In this document: piece after piece, positions 1 to 12,056 of the stretch
Layout: every line of letters begins with the position of its first letter
Position numbering within the stretch: the first letter of the stretch is position 1
Made by a program: the position numbers and the translations under genes
Notes under the pieces: generated by a model
What the model was told of the DNA's origin: nothing
The model's input: only the letters and a program-made list of their open reading frames with translations
The model's database searches: none
Origin: Ottelia alismoides
Lineage: Eukaryota; Streptophyta; Magnoliopsida; Alismatales; Hydrocharitaceae
Reading direction: 5' to 3'
DNA length: 64,000 bases
NCBI GenBank assembly: GCA_037367405.1
Contig: JAZKJV010001874.1
Location: 62,001-126,000, forward strand

Positions 1-1081
1 TTATATAAGAAATTAGATGTTTGATCGTAAATAAGTAGAAAATAAAAGGCATGACTGTAATTATAAAATTTTTTAGGACAGAAGTGAAAATATGCCAACT
101 AAAAAACTTAATGGGAAATTTGAGGAAAAGAAAAAAGTTTGATAGAATTGCAAGAAGGTCCCTAGAGGACTGAAATATATTTAAAAAACATAACAAAAAT
201 TTTGCAATTAAGTAAAATATAAAAAATTTGAAAATGGAAAATTTTCATAACATAAATAGTTGCAATAAGGTCCAAAAAAACTAAAAAAAATCAAACAAAA
301 TGGAAATTACGAAGGCGTCCGCAGGACCCATTCCTTCTTCCTAGAGTGATGGTTGTGGGGGCATGGAGGGAGGTAACAGCACCGAGGAGGAGGACGCAGC
401 AGCACACAACTGTGATGATGGGGAGGAGGGTGACGGAGATACGACAGGGATGGAGGCTCACGGTGACGGCGGAGGATTAGGGCAGAAGCCCTTGATGGGT
501 TCGGCCTTTAGTCCATCCTTGGTCACCCTCCCTCACCTTTATAGTCATATTCGAGGGAGGGGAGGGGCAGTTGTTGCAAGAGGTTGAGGCGACAGTTGTT
601 GGGATGCACGAGGAGGAGAAGTAGTGACGATTGTCGCACGAGGATGAAGGCGGAGCGGTGCGGGCGACGCTTGGAGGTTGAAGAGTGGGGGCTGACGTCA
701 GTGCCAACGTCCGATCCACCTTTTTTTAAATGCTGACATTAGCATGACGTCAGTTATTTTGTCGCATAGCGGATATTTTTTGCAAATGAAGAGAAAGGGG
801 GATTGGAGTCCCTCTAGGCCTCTTCTAAGCTAGGCCCAAAAATTAAAAAATAAAATGTTAGATACTTAATATGGGCTTAGAGCCCATATTTATTAGAAAA
901 TAAATTAATGCAATTCTCTTTTTTGTAAAGAAAATGTTTGTGGAATTTTTAGATGATTTGAAATGCAATGCATATGAAAAAAGCGAGATGAAAATTATCA
1001 CAAAATGAAAAAATGCAATTAATTTAACATTAATTTTGCTCAATAAAAGGTATAAAAACATGATAAATTGTAGATTCATCG
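1..1081 (-). repeat. 3' LTR of element F (partial)
   Basis: This is the left copy of the F LTR, cut by the window start. It ends attcatc then g, where the right copy ends attcatca, so the terminal A has mutated. Positions 300-720 are GC-rich, in contrast to AT-rich flanks, and include a TATA box on the minus strand. Just outside the LTR, the stretch tactctcatacttaac is a decayed form of the family polypurine tract. It is followed by ttttgctagtcc, which also follows the tract in B and C. Confidence 0.75.
537..543 (-). promoter_or_regulatory. TATA box in 3' LTR of F
   Basis: Minus-strand TATAAAG lies in gactataaaggtgagg, just before the GC-rich part of the LTR in the sense direction. The other F LTR has the same motif at 6606-6612, which supports a real U3/R promoter. 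Whether it is active cannot be told from sequence. Confidence 0.5.
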
Positions 1082-3160
1082 TACTCTCATACTTAACTTT
1101 TGCTAGTCCTGAGCAAAAATAATGATATACAAAGAGAAAGAAAAACAATTAGAAAATGCTCACAGAGGGTTTGCAGCAGAGCGCCCACAAAGTTATGAGA
1201 TTTTAAAGCCAAGTCTGAACAAATAACAAAGAAAGATAAGTTGACCTTTGGGTTATTAATGTGTTCGGATTCTTTATAGACTCGGGTACTCAATTCAACG
1301 GTCCTCAAGTTCTATTAATTTTAATCGGTTCCATCCTTAGGTCAAGTCAGATCATTTTGAAAAACAGATATTCTCTTTAACTTTGAGCTGAATTTGAACT
1401 ATGTGTGAAAGTTATAGCTCTTTCCAACTTACGAGACAAGTATACTATACAACCTTAAGCATAGTACTAGGAGAATCACAAAATCTAAAGCCTCTATTCT
1501 CTCTAAGTCCGGGATTATTCTCATTTCACATACATATGTCAGTAAAAGAAAATGGGTGCAAATTGTAGAGAAATTAGATTTTAAAGGGTTTTCCATAGAC
1601 CGCTTTGGTCCATTGCTCTCTTTTTTCTGTAGAGCATAACACTAGGACTCTTTGGCCACTTTTAAACTAGCAGAAACATTGGTCTGCTACTTGGCTTATT
1701 TGGTAGAGCTGGTTATTTGAGTAGATTTTTCTGTGGTATATCTTTACCTTGCAATTGTATTTTTGGAACATGCGTCCCTTATTGGGGCCTTCTTTTGGTA
1801 GAATTTTCTGGTATTGGATATCAAGAATGTACATGTAAAAAAATATGACTTTCAGTTACATGTACATGGCAAGTTTGCTGACAGATCCAAACTTAAAGAA
1901 AATAAAGTGGTTCCTGAACTTAGATCACTGAATTTTCTTTCTCAAGATTCAAAGTCACTCCCTTCCCTTGCTACAGATCGAAACAATCCCTCAAACATGC
2001 AGATTAAGCTGAACTAAGGTGTAATTGTGCAATTTGTTCAACAATTAATCAATAAGTAAAAGAGTGTTAAATCTATCAAGATGATCTATTTAAATAGAGA
2101 TTTTGGTCACTACATAAAATTAGCAAAAATCAATGAATTAAGTCTAAAATAGACATGAAGAACATGAATACTCAAGCGTAAAGAAATCCTCTAAAATTAA
2201 GTGGATTAATATCTTCATAGTCGATGTCCAAAACATGTAAAAACCAGACTAAAAATCCCCAAAAGTTAGGATAAAACTAGGAAAATATTTTTGAAATTTT
2301 GAAAAAATTTGTTGAAATCTTTTTGAAAGTTTTTTTGGGAATTTTTGCAGATTTTTGTGGGATTTTGTGTATATGCAAATATTTTTTGATATTTTTGTAA
2401 ATGATGCAAAGTTATTTTTTTGAAAATATGAAAAAATGAACAAAAACAATAAGATGAAAAATATTTTTAGGTTTTTAAAAAAGGAATAATTTAAAACACA
2501 TGAAATGCATGGAATGAAATGTATTTTTAAAAAAAGTGATAAAATAAAAATAGCATGCATGAAATGCAATGCACCCCCCATGCTTACCAATAGCCATGTC
2601 CCTATGGTGATAATAAAATGGTGAAAAAATTGGACAACACAATTGAAGATGGTACAAGATGCAACAAATGAATGATGTTTTTTTCCAAATGATTTTGCAC
2701 TTTTTTGTGGGGTTTCCCCCATACTTATGTTGAACTACAGTTATGACAAATGCAAGCTAGAGAAAATACCTGAAAGATAACTATGGGGTTTGTCGTTTTA
2801 ATGCCCCAGTAAGGTTTTAGGGTTAGGAATACCCTTTGTCTCGAGTATGACCAACATCCATATTTGAAAAACTACGACGATATACAGAATTTAGCTCAAG
2901 TGAATTGAACGTGGAAGTGTCAATTATGTGAAGTTTTGAGTGGGTGGGTGATACAGTAGGATAATGCACATAGTGGGTGATGGTATCGGAATGATGAAAG
3001 ATAAAGCCAATCCAGGTGATGATTGGAGCGAGAGGGATGGAATCACCTCTAAAAGTGATCTTTTTCTGATAGGCGGGTGGGTGGAAGATGTGAGAGGATG
3101 TGACCATAGATGGTTTGTGATCGGCCAAGATTTGGTTCAATGTTCACTACATAAGGTCAG
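1082..3160 (-). other. Element F 3' non-coding interior
   Basis: AT-rich sequence between the gag-like region and the 3' LTR. The part next to the LTR resembles the PPT-proximal DNA of B and C. Open frames here, including one of 157 codons on the minus strand at 2249-2722, are rich in F, K, I and N, as expected from T-runs read in frame, and match no family I know. I see no gene and no clear copy of the hairpin array found in A, B and C. Confidence 0.6.
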
Positions 3161-4880
3161 TCATTGATAAATCATCTTCCTCGAATATATCCAATAAATC
3201 CAATCTATTCTCACCCGCAAAATTATCACGATCATCCCAAAAAATCAAATATTAGTTCATGCATCTTTAAATCCAAGTGTGGGCAAGTGGGTTCATGTTC
3301 AACCAGATTCAATAATCTCTCACGCTCATGCCCAAGAAGTGTGACCTCAATATCATCTGTTCCAAAGAATGGAAAGTCATGTGATTGGAGTGAGAAATTA
3401 TGTTTTCATCCCTGAGAGAGTCATCAGGGAGGACTTATGACATTTGATCAGGGTGAGAGTCAGCACATGTTGTGGTAACTCAGTCTCAATTTTCCTCTCT
3501 TTCTCAAAATTATCATCATGTCCATAATCAAGTTCAATTTCATTATTATATTGATCTTTATGGTCGTCATCATTCTCATGCTAATATTCAAATTCAGAGT
3601 CATTCTCAAATTCATTATCAAAACCAATATTGCTTTCATTTTCAAATTTGACCATAGATTCTTTGAAAATCATAAATATTCAACCTCATCATCTGATCCG
3701 TCCTCAATGTTAATTTTGATTTCATTATTGAATTCTTCTAACAACTCATCATCATTATGAGAATGAATACCAATTTCATTATCAGAATCAAATTCTTCGT
3801 TATCATTATTCATCCTCAAAGTTATCCATTTTATCATCCACATCAGATTCATATTCATATTCTAAACATGAATTCGAAGTTAAAATTTTGTAGAGAACTC
3901 GAATATTTCAATCTCTATTTCATCGAATAGAGGAGGGCCATGATATGGGTCTCATCATGAGATTCGTTATTATCACCATTTATTTCAACCTCTAGATTGA
4001 CATCATGATAGATTCAAGTTTGACCCTTTTTTCAATGGGAATTTCAATTAAAACTGGGACCGAACAATTTGTCAAAGGATCACCTTATTGACATAAAAAT
4101 CATTAGGCTTGGAATCATGTTGAGCTAGAGGCTGGAAGAATTGGTATCCACAATTATTCCTCAAAAATCTTCATTAAGATCCTCCTTTTGATGTAGTTCT
4201 CTAAATTTTGTGTTTGTTCAATCTCATTAGATTTTTCATCCAAAATGTCCTCATTTTGTCCTCGAAAATTTTCTTCATACTCTGGTTTATATGTGATTGT
4301 GTTTCCAGTTCATTCCAAGCCGAGTCAAGTTTGAGAATTCCCTAATCAAAAATTTGCCTATTCTCATTTATCATATCTGAAACCATGAATGGATTGAGAA
4401 ATAGATGTACATTGATTTCAGTGAATTGTTGAACATTCTCCTCATGTTGTCTTTTCATATCCATCTCAAAAATTTTCATTGAATTTAGGAGGGTATTAAA
4501 CACCTTGAAGATTGTCTTATCAACTTGGTTTCTACGAGGTTGAGGTGGAGAAGGCGTGCAATAAGTTAATGTAGATCCATACCAAGATTCGGATTGGTCA
4601 TACATCCCTGAGCTATACGATTCAACACTTGGATAGGAGAATGGTTTGAATTGTGGAGGGTCTTGAATTTGTCGATACTTGGATAGATCGGGTTGACTTC
4701 CCCAAGTGAGGTTGTATGACATCTCAGAATTTGATTGTGAATCGATGTTGTTCAGGTAGAAATATCCTCATAAGATGATTGATACTGAAAGAGTAGTCTG
4801 GATATTGTGGTTCAAAGTTGGCATTTGACATACTCTTCGTGTATTCATAGATTTGTTCACTATGATTCATCTCGGAGAGG
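3160..4880 (-). pseudogene. Gag-like remnant of element F
   Basis: Read on the minus strand, this begins near 4870 with a frame starting MNHSEQIYEY and containing QYPDYSF, comparable with the FYPDF start of the A-C gag. It stops, and an adjacent frame (4722-4342) continues with SYNLTWGSQPDL, a Y/P/S-rich stretch and a predicted helical segment. Further on (3858-3460) a highly acidic N/D/E-rich stretch appears, followed around 3365-3220 by a short frame containing DFPFFGTDD. The order, a Y/P-rich start, helical middle and acidic tail with a PFF motif, mirrors the intact family, but no protease motif is visible. Multiple stops and frameshifts make it a pseudogene. Gag identity is inferred from position and composition, not from a conserved motif. 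Confidence 0.45.
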
Positions 4881-5671
4881 AAGATCAATGCAAGCACAAA
4901 ACAACCACAAAGCATGATTGATTCACCAATACACACGAGTTGCCGCAACAGCAACTGTCTTTTCAAAATTTTAATTTACTGTTCACCAAAACTTCAAGCA
5001 CAAGATTGACCTAAAATCTATTTGTAGATTTAAGCATCATCCTGAAATCCTACTCTTAGTTGCATCCACTTTCTGCCAGTATGGGTGTAAGTATACGGAT
5101 CGTGAAAAGGCTACATGTATTTCTTGAGGATGGTGCCAAATGTGGTTTCTTTTAATCATCCACCCTGGCTAAGGTTTCTGTCACTGAAAAGTGGCTAAAT
5201 GCTTAAAATTCAATAGTCAAAACCTACATAGGATTTTTGGCTCTGACCTAGGATTTAATTTGTGCATGTGCAATTGCGTACAATGTGCAACACTTCAAGC
5301 ATTTCAGACCGCTTTTGTCCAAGCCATGTGGTGACTTTCCGGGCTTATCTGATTTTGTGCAAGCAACAATTGTGGTCTTGTTTAATTGGTGAGCAGAGGA
5401 AGAGAGATCCACAGAGATGAATGCAAATGAGGAAGTTGATTTTAGGATTTCCAGGAAATTTTTTATACACACAAATGCATGCACCTAGAAATGCCTAAGT
5501 GATTGAAAGGATCTGATATTGCGAGGCTTGTTGGATCCATAATTTAAACTTAGAGAGAATGAGAGAGAAGGATCCACCTTTTGTAATTTTTTACCTAAAA
5601 CAAAAACAATGAAAATATATATATATATATATAATAAAAAGAACAAAATGCCAAATTAAAATTACATAAAG
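4881..5671 (-). other. Leader of element F
   Basis: Untranslated leader between PBS and gag-like region. It has no convincing ORF. It includes an (AT)n tract at 5614-5633 close to the PBS. Confidence 0.5.
5614..5633. repeat. (AT)n microsatellite
   Basis: About ten uninterrupted AT dinucleotides in the leader of element F. Confidence 0.9.
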
Positions 5672-5689
5672 GTCCCAACAATGACGCCA
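5672..5689 (-). other. Primer-binding site of element F (tRNA-Asp type, decayed)
   Basis: The minus strand reads TGGCGTCATTGTTGGGAC. The plant tRNA-Asp complement is TGGCGCCGTTGCCGGGGA, so about 12 of 18 positions match and most differences are C-to-T or G-to-A. It is adjacent to the 5' LTR, as required to prime minus-strand DNA synthesis, and fixes the orientation of F. Confidence 0.65.
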
Positions 5690-5699
5690 AAATTAAGAC

Positions 5700-7161
5700 G
5701 TGGATTTCTGATGCGCTAATGTGTTTTTATGCGTCGTTGTGTGCACACATGAAAACCAATGTATTCAGATAATTTTATTCAATTACAAGCCAACAAATAT
5801 TAAACTATGCATAGGGTAAGTAGAGGATCGATCCACATGGACTTAGACATTTTATGCGAATTTTTTATTCTTTTTACAAGGGAATTTTTGACTTTATTGA
5901 ACCAAACTAAATCCTATTTTTACTTTTATTTTCAAAGCCATAAAAACATGTCGAAACTATTGTCACTACGTTCTAGACATCATAAGGATCGCACAAGAAT
6001 TTTCTGTGATGTTTTTGGTTTTTTGTACCTTAGGTGGTTTTTGGAAGTGCTAGGGGCATAAGTGTAATTATCTACGAAACTTAAGGGCTTGATTATATAT
6101 AATAATGAAATAAAGGGCATTACTATAATTGAGAAAACTTATCAAGACAGAAGTGAAAATATGTCAATTAAAAAAGTTAATTTGTAATTTATGGGAAAAG
6201 AAATAAAGTTCGATAGAACTGCAAGAAGGTCCTTGGAGGATTGAAAAGTATTTTAAAAAACTTAATAAAAAAGTTTCAATTAACATACAATATAAGAATT
6301 TTAAAAATGGAAAATTTGTAGAATATAAATAAAAGTTTAATGAAATTGTAATAAGGTCCAAAAAATTAAAAAAAACTCAAACAAAATGTAAATTGCGTTC
6401 CTTCTTCCTAGAGCGATGGTGGCGGGAGCACGGAGGGAGGTGGTGGCACCTAGGAGGGCATCATGTCATACGGCTATGATGATACGTCAGTGGGGTGGCG
6501 AAGATATGGCGAGCGTCGGAGGCTTGCTGTAGCGGCTAAGGAAGAGGAGGGTGAAAGCCCTTGATGGGTTCAACCTTCAGTCCATCCTTAGTTTTCCTCC
6601 ATCCCCTTTATAGCCAGATTCGAAGGAGGGGAGGGGTGGTTGTTGCTGGAGGGTGAGGTGACATTTGTTAGTATGCACAAGGAGGAGAAGCGATGACAGT
6701 TGTTGTACGGGGATGAAGGTCGAGCGGCACTGGCAGTGCCTAGAGGTTGAAGATGGTGGGGGGCTAACGTCAGTGCCCCCTTTTGTATTTTTTATTTTCT
6801 TTGAAATCCTGAAGTCAGCATGATATCAGCTATTTTGTTGAGTAGCGGATTTTTTTCAAATAAAAAGGAAGGGGATTAGAGTCCCTTTGAGCTTCTTCTA
6901 GGCTAGGCATGAAAAATAAAAAGAAAAAATGAAAGAATCTTAATACGGGCTTGGAGCCCACATTTGTTAGAAAATGAACTAATGAAATTTTTCTCATTTT
7001 TATAAAGAAAATATTTATGGAATTTTTAGATGATTTCAAATGCAATACATATGAAAATAATGAGATGAAAATTATCCACAAAATGAAGAAAAATGTAATT
7101 GAATAAATATGAATTTTGCTCAATAAAAGGTACAAAAACATGATCTATCGTATATTCATCA
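5700..7161 (-). repeat. 5' LTR of element F
   Basis: Right copy of the F LTR, about 1.46 kb. Its outer end is attcatca at 7161. The inner end is uncertain (candidates TGGATTTC at 5701 or TGATGCGC at 5709) because the partner end is outside the window. It contains gatcgatccacatgg at about 5825, the F version of a motif found in all LTRs here, and a GC-rich block at 6380-6790. Confidence 0.7.
6606..6612 (-). promoter_or_regulatory. TATA box in 5' LTR of F
   Basis: Minus-strand TATAAAG, at the same place as in the 3' LTR copy (537-543), just before the GC-rich block in the sense direction. Confidence 0.5.
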
Positions 7162-7327
7162 AGCTCCCAAACCCACAAGGGTCGGATCTGGAGACTTATG
7201 GTGTAGGTCCAGGGGGTTTGGGCTCTAACCTCATGGCTACGTCCTCACCCGCTCATAGTCTGGAGATATGGTGCATAAGGATGGGGTTGCTCTCCTAAAA
7301 TTAATTTTGAATTTCATTCAGTTTTAT
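7162..7327 (-). other. Element H leader fragment (left of solo LTR G)
   Basis: Sequence between the end of F and the start of G. By position it continues the leader of H that resumes at 9091. It contains no gene. Confidence 0.35.
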
Positions 7328-9090
7328 TGTTAGGTCGAAAATCCGAAACGACTAAGGTGGAATAAATATGCAATGTTGTTGTCCCTAGTCAATCAATTCG
7401 GTCAACGAGAAAAATAAAACCACACAATGAAACCAAGAAAATGTAATGTAAGCAGTCTTAGCTATTTCATTTACCTGGTGTAGCGACCAGGGTTGAACAC
7501 AAGGAGTATGATTAAAGAACTCAATAGTCAAATTTCAAAAATAAAGGATTTTTTAGTGGTTTTTGATTTTTAGTTTTTTTAGTTTTAATAAACACACAAG
7601 TCACAATATGCACACTAACTCTTTTTGTATTTTTCAATTATATCAAAAATGCTCAAAAAAATCCAGTGTGTAATATTTTATGTTTTAAAATATTTTGGTA
7701 ATTTTTATAGAGTTTTATGATGTTTTTGTGATTTTGTAAAAATCAAATAGTGGCAAAAATGATAAACAGTGCACAACCCATAGAAATTTGCAACTTAAAA
7801 ATACTTAAAAATATTTTAAGTACCCAAAACTCATGGAGATAATTTTTACTATAAAATATAGACAACTATCTACAAATAAAGACTGAGATCAAAGTTTTTG
7901 GATTTTTATATATTTTATTATGATTTTTCTAAGAGTTTTGGTATTTTGCAAATTTTGAATTTTAAATATATTTAATGCATGAAATTTTCAAAGAAATTAA
8001 AGGACAATAAAATACACTTAATCTAAATTTTTGGAATTTTCAGAAAATATTTGATTTTTAATGAATTTTTCAATTTCAGATAGAGAAAATGACATTGTTA
8101 TTTATTTTTAATAATATTAAATGGAAATAAATTACAATGAAATTTATTCACAATGAAGAGGAATGCAGCATGAACATAACATGAATTTTCGAGAATTTAT
8201 TGCGTAATTAAAATATTTATTTTCATGAAAAAGCTCAAGCAAGTGAAAGTCTGGAAATCGGCGACTTATTTGCAAATATTTAATGTTTCTGCACTGAATA
8301 ATAACAGAAATAAGTTGTGGGGCAAATTTGAAAATTACCCAGTGATAGAGCGTGTGTTACATGTGATAAAGCTGGCGGCAAGGGCTCCTTTTCGAATTTC
8401 AATAACTTGGAAGGCAGATCTGTAATTTTAATGCCAAAAAATTTAGGGTTGGAAACATGGGACTTCCTTCATTTCCTGTTCCACACCAAGAGAAAAGGGG
8501 GCATTGTTGCCCTTTGTTTCTTCCCCGACAAGTCAAGGGGAGATGATGATTGGTGGATCGTGGGAGGGTCTTCTCTCAAGATGGTGATGCATGGTGTCGG
8601 AGGGTCCTCGAGTGGAGGTGCTTCTGGAATGGCAATGCACCTCGGCGGAGAAGGGCTAGGTTTCTCCATGCAGAGTTACGCAAATGGGCACGGATCTGGG
8701 TGAAGGTAGCCTCACACGAGAGCACGATGACAAAACGGCGGATTCATGACTCTCGCGATGCGGTGGGCGATGATTCTCGAGGAAGGCGGCGGAGCTCTTG
8801 CGGTGGAGGAGATGGCTGGCGACTCCAGGAAGGGAAGCAGTGCGCTAGTGGAGGAGGTCGCGGATACGGGGGCATAGGCTGGCGTAGGGAGGCGCTGGGC
8901 GGTGGCGCAGCTGGCGCAGCCGACGTTGGTTGAAGGAAGGCGGGCACCGCAAATAAAAAGTGCAAAAATACATATTTAACAAATGCATGCAAAATGGTGA
9001 TTTCATGAAATTAGTGGGTATTTACAGGTATTTGACTAAGAAAATAAAGCTAAAATAAAAGAATAAAGATGATGAATCGTGGATTCATCA
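7328..9090 (-). mobile_element. Solo LTR G
   Basis: It starts TGTTAGGTCG and ends gattcatca. Flanking 5-mers are TTTAT (7323-7327) and TTTAC (9091-9095), a target duplication with one change. No PBS or polypurine tract adjoins either end, so this is a solo LTR of 1763 bp left by LTR-LTR recombination. The inner end aligns with the reverse complement of the end of E (shared ctaaggtgga) and carries accagggttgaacacaagga, the conserved LTR motif. Positions 8540-8950 form a GC-rich block whose ORFs on both strands are compositional. The outer end is a perfect 9-bp inverted repeat, TGATGAATC/GATTCATCA. Confidence 0.75.
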
Positions 9091-9955
9091 TTTACTTAGC
9101 CAATAGTGTTTGGCAATCATGATTTTATTAGGTGACCACTTTCTTTGAAGTGTAGAACCAAGCACGTCTACCGAATAATCCTAATTTCCTTTAAATTCTA
9201 AGTGAGAAAAACAGAAGAAGAAGCTGTAAAAGCTAATGCAATTCGATAAATAAATGATGTGTGTTCAAGTAGAAATACTTATAGTGATCCTGTTCATAAT
9301 CTCGGTATACGATTCTAAAAAAATAATTTCCCTAGCAGACATTTCTAATGCATGCATGGGAAACCGCACTTAGCCCAAGAATTTCTATTAGTGAGTGATA
9401 GAACAAATTAATTTGTATAAGTAAAATGTGATCTAGTGCATTTAATTAATGTGTAAGTGTGTCCCTAGTCCTACGAGCACAAAAATAAATCCTAATAGCC
9501 CTGATAGCCACGGTGCAATCCTTGGACTACGTCAATTACCGCCAAAATATGGGCCTGATGGCCAAGTGTCCAATGTTCGACTTGAACTGCCAAAAATGCG
9601 AAAAATACTTACAACTTAATTACAAAAATAAATGAATAAAATGCTCTCTCTTAAAAATAAAAATAAATTCTCCATGCCTCCTCAGTGGGTTGCGGTACAC
9701 AGAATTGCTCATCTTCGCTTGCTCCAAGTTACTTCAGCCTCTGAGAAAGCCACTCCAAGTCCACCGGGTGCCTCGTATGAAAAAAAACAAAATCAAATAT
9801 TAGATATATTCTCAAGAAATATAAAAAATAAAATGAATAAAAAAAACTAAAAAATAAACATAGAAAAATATTACAAGAAAAACAGGAGTAAGACTACCCA
9901 AGGATGGAAAGCCTAAAATCTAAAGTTTTTAAAAACTAACCCTAAACCATATACC
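9091..9955 (-). other. Leader of element H
   Basis: Between solo LTR G and the H primer site. The part near 9640-9790 (aaatgctct, a ctccaagtccacc stretch, then ctcgtatgaaaaaaaacaaaatc) lines up loosely with the leaders of B and C, where similar words precede the PBS. It has no supported ORF. Confidence 0.5.
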
Positions 9956-9973
9956 TCCTTGACAATGATACCA
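9956..9973 (-). other. Primer-binding site of element H (tRNA-Asp type, strongly decayed)
   Basis: The minus strand reads TGGTATCATTGTCAAGGA. Compared with TGGCGCCGTTGCCGGGGA there are seven differences, all C-to-T or G-to-A, as expected from long-term deamination of methylated DNA. It lies two bases from the start of the H LTR. Confidence 0.6.
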
Positions 9974-9975
9974 TT

Positions 9976-10389
9976 TGTGGAGCGTCCATATCACAATATT
10001 AGTTCTTCTTTTTATTCTATTGTAGCTGGAAATTCCGGGAGCTAGCAAAAATGATTACACCTACATGATGATATGAAAAATTAAATCGTGATGCAATCAA
10101 ATTATTTATTTTACTCAGGTAATTCCCAAGGTCGAATTAGGATGGTAATATGAGGGACTAGAATTACTGTTTAAATGATACAAAAAAATTAGGTTTCAAA
10201 TAAGAATTATTTTTCTCGTGTTTCGGTATTTTTTATTTTTATGGGTTTTTTAATTAAGAGATGTAATTAATTAAAGAAATATGATGCATGGATTTTACAA
10301 ATATTTTAATGCGGGAAATAATGGTATGCAAAGTATGACATTGGAATAATTAAATCAATTTTAAATGATGAAAAACGATGAGACGATAT
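9976..10389 (-). repeat. LTR of element H (truncated)
   Basis: It begins TGTGGAGCGT directly after the PBS and runs until element A starts. Only about 414 bp remain. The rest of this LTR is not found intact on the other side of A; at most its last 30 or so bases survive near 58654-58687. Confidence 0.5.
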
Positions 10390-12056
10390 TGAAATAACGA
10401 GAATTCCAAGGTCGCACGATCTTACAAGGAGAGATCGCAATCATTGAGATGACCGCTCAGGAACCTCGTTAAATTCAACAATTAACCCACAATAAAGAAT
10501 AAAGCAGTGAAAATAAAAATTTGGAGTTAAAATTTATTACAACTCTACAATGGATGTGTATAGATGTACGTATATAGAGTGCCAAACATAGGAGAAAATT
10601 GATTCCAAAACAACTGTGTTCCTCTTGTCTATGTGTCTTTTGTGGGTTATAAATTTTTGTAATTTTTAATGGAATTTTTTAATTGATTTTTATTTTATAT
10701 TTTTATATTATTTTTATATTTCCTGATTTTTATTTCCTTTTTCTTTTTATGAAAGATATATAAATTCTATAAGTAATATTAAGGTTGTATATACAATATA
10801 GGGTCACATCTATTGATAAAATAAAAAATACATAAATTAAAATTTTGGGGGGATTTAAATAATTTTTTATACTATTTCTGTGAATTTTTAGATAATTTTG
10901 CTAATTTCTATATTTGTTAAAGTAAAAAATACCCCAAATCAAGGATTTACTAAATAGGACAAATTAATTTGGAAATTAAAATATCCAATAATGTCCAAAA
11001 TTTTACAAATCAATTTTACTTAATAATAATATGAAGAAAATTCAAAGATAGGGATAAATATTTTTGGAATTTTTAGGATTTTTTAGATTTTTATAAAGTA
11101 TTTTGGAGCTTTTTGATTTTTTTTATTTTTCTTTTTATATTTTAGGGGTTTTGTTTTAGAGTTGTAAAATAGATAGATAAATAATATATATTGGAATTTT
11201 TCAAAATGTTTTTATATTTTTTTTGGTAATGTATACTACCTACATGACAATAACATGCCTTTTTTGAATTTTATAAAATAACTGAAATGCCTAAAATCAA
11301 AATCCAAAAATATGGGAATTTATGAACAAGCATACAGGCTAATCCTATTTTTTGAGATTTTTTGGATAAGGGATGATATTTATAAAAATGGAAATACAAG
11401 CACAAAAATTAATGAACTGGCAGGAGCATAAATGCAAATAAAATCAAACATATTAGTAAATGTGCAAATATACCAAAAAGTTACAACCAATATTTAAATT
11501 TAAAGGACTAATTACAAATAATAAAACATGTGAGGGTTTGTTTGCAAAATGCATACCTCACGTGGATAGCACGTAATGTGAGTTGTCAAGGGATCAATAC
11601 ATAATTATAATAAAGTCTTAGATTCAACTTGCAAACTATCCAATATATTAGCGAATGAAAGTTTATATACTAGATAATACATTACAAAACTCAAGGGGTA
11701 GAAATTTCAAAACATCCCTTCAAGCGTGCTATCCACAGACGCGATCTGCCCACTTATCCATGTGGCGTGTTGTGGGCGTGCGATGACGCTTCGGAAGCGA
11801 TGGTTGGGATTAGATCTCCCAAAAGAGATTAACGATGGTGACGAGGCTGATTCGACAACTACTAGAATGTCTGGAGATGAAGCCCAATTCAACGGTTGTG
11901 AACCTCCCTGAAAGAATACGGAAGAACATGGCCCGTTGGCGAACTTCGATCGACTTGCGGCATGACTCCCTGCCACCTAGAGCTGGTCCAGGGGCGAAAC
12001 ACATTCCCATAGGCCTGGTCTATCTACTGGAGGGCTCAGAAAGATCTGGAGATCGA
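10390..12056 (-). repeat. 3' LTR of A, first part
   Basis: It aligns with 56371-58035 of the 5' LTR. The region 11700-12050 is GC-richer and contains the words ccacttatccatgtggcgtg and ggattagatctccc, both shared with the other copy. It is broken by solo LTR E at 12057. Confidence 0.75.

Larger units (their letters stand above)
1..7161 (-). mobile_element. Element F: degenerate Athila-like LTR retrotransposon, 3' end cut by the window edge
   Basis: Two copies of one LTR (1-1081 and about 5700-7161) flank a 4.6-kb interior. They align from the stretch reading gacagaagtgaaaatatg (about 103 and 6150) to the shared end attcatc. The PBS next to the right LTR shows that the sense strand is minus. 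The interior holds a broken gag-like region and long AT-rich non-coding DNA; I see no protease, RT or integrase. The LTRs (about 1.46 kb) are much shorter than those of A-C, and the copies differ at many sites, so F is old. Its left target duplication is outside the window. On the right it abuts 7162-7327, probably leader of element H. Confidence 0.75.

Noticed and set aside
1814..2017. 67-codon plus-strand frame
   Set aside because: Antisense to element F, without motif or conserved counterpart. Expected by chance.
2249..2722. 157-codon F/K/I-rich minus-strand frame
   Set aside because: Made of T-runs in AT-rich retroelement interior, without motif or conserved counterpart in B or C.
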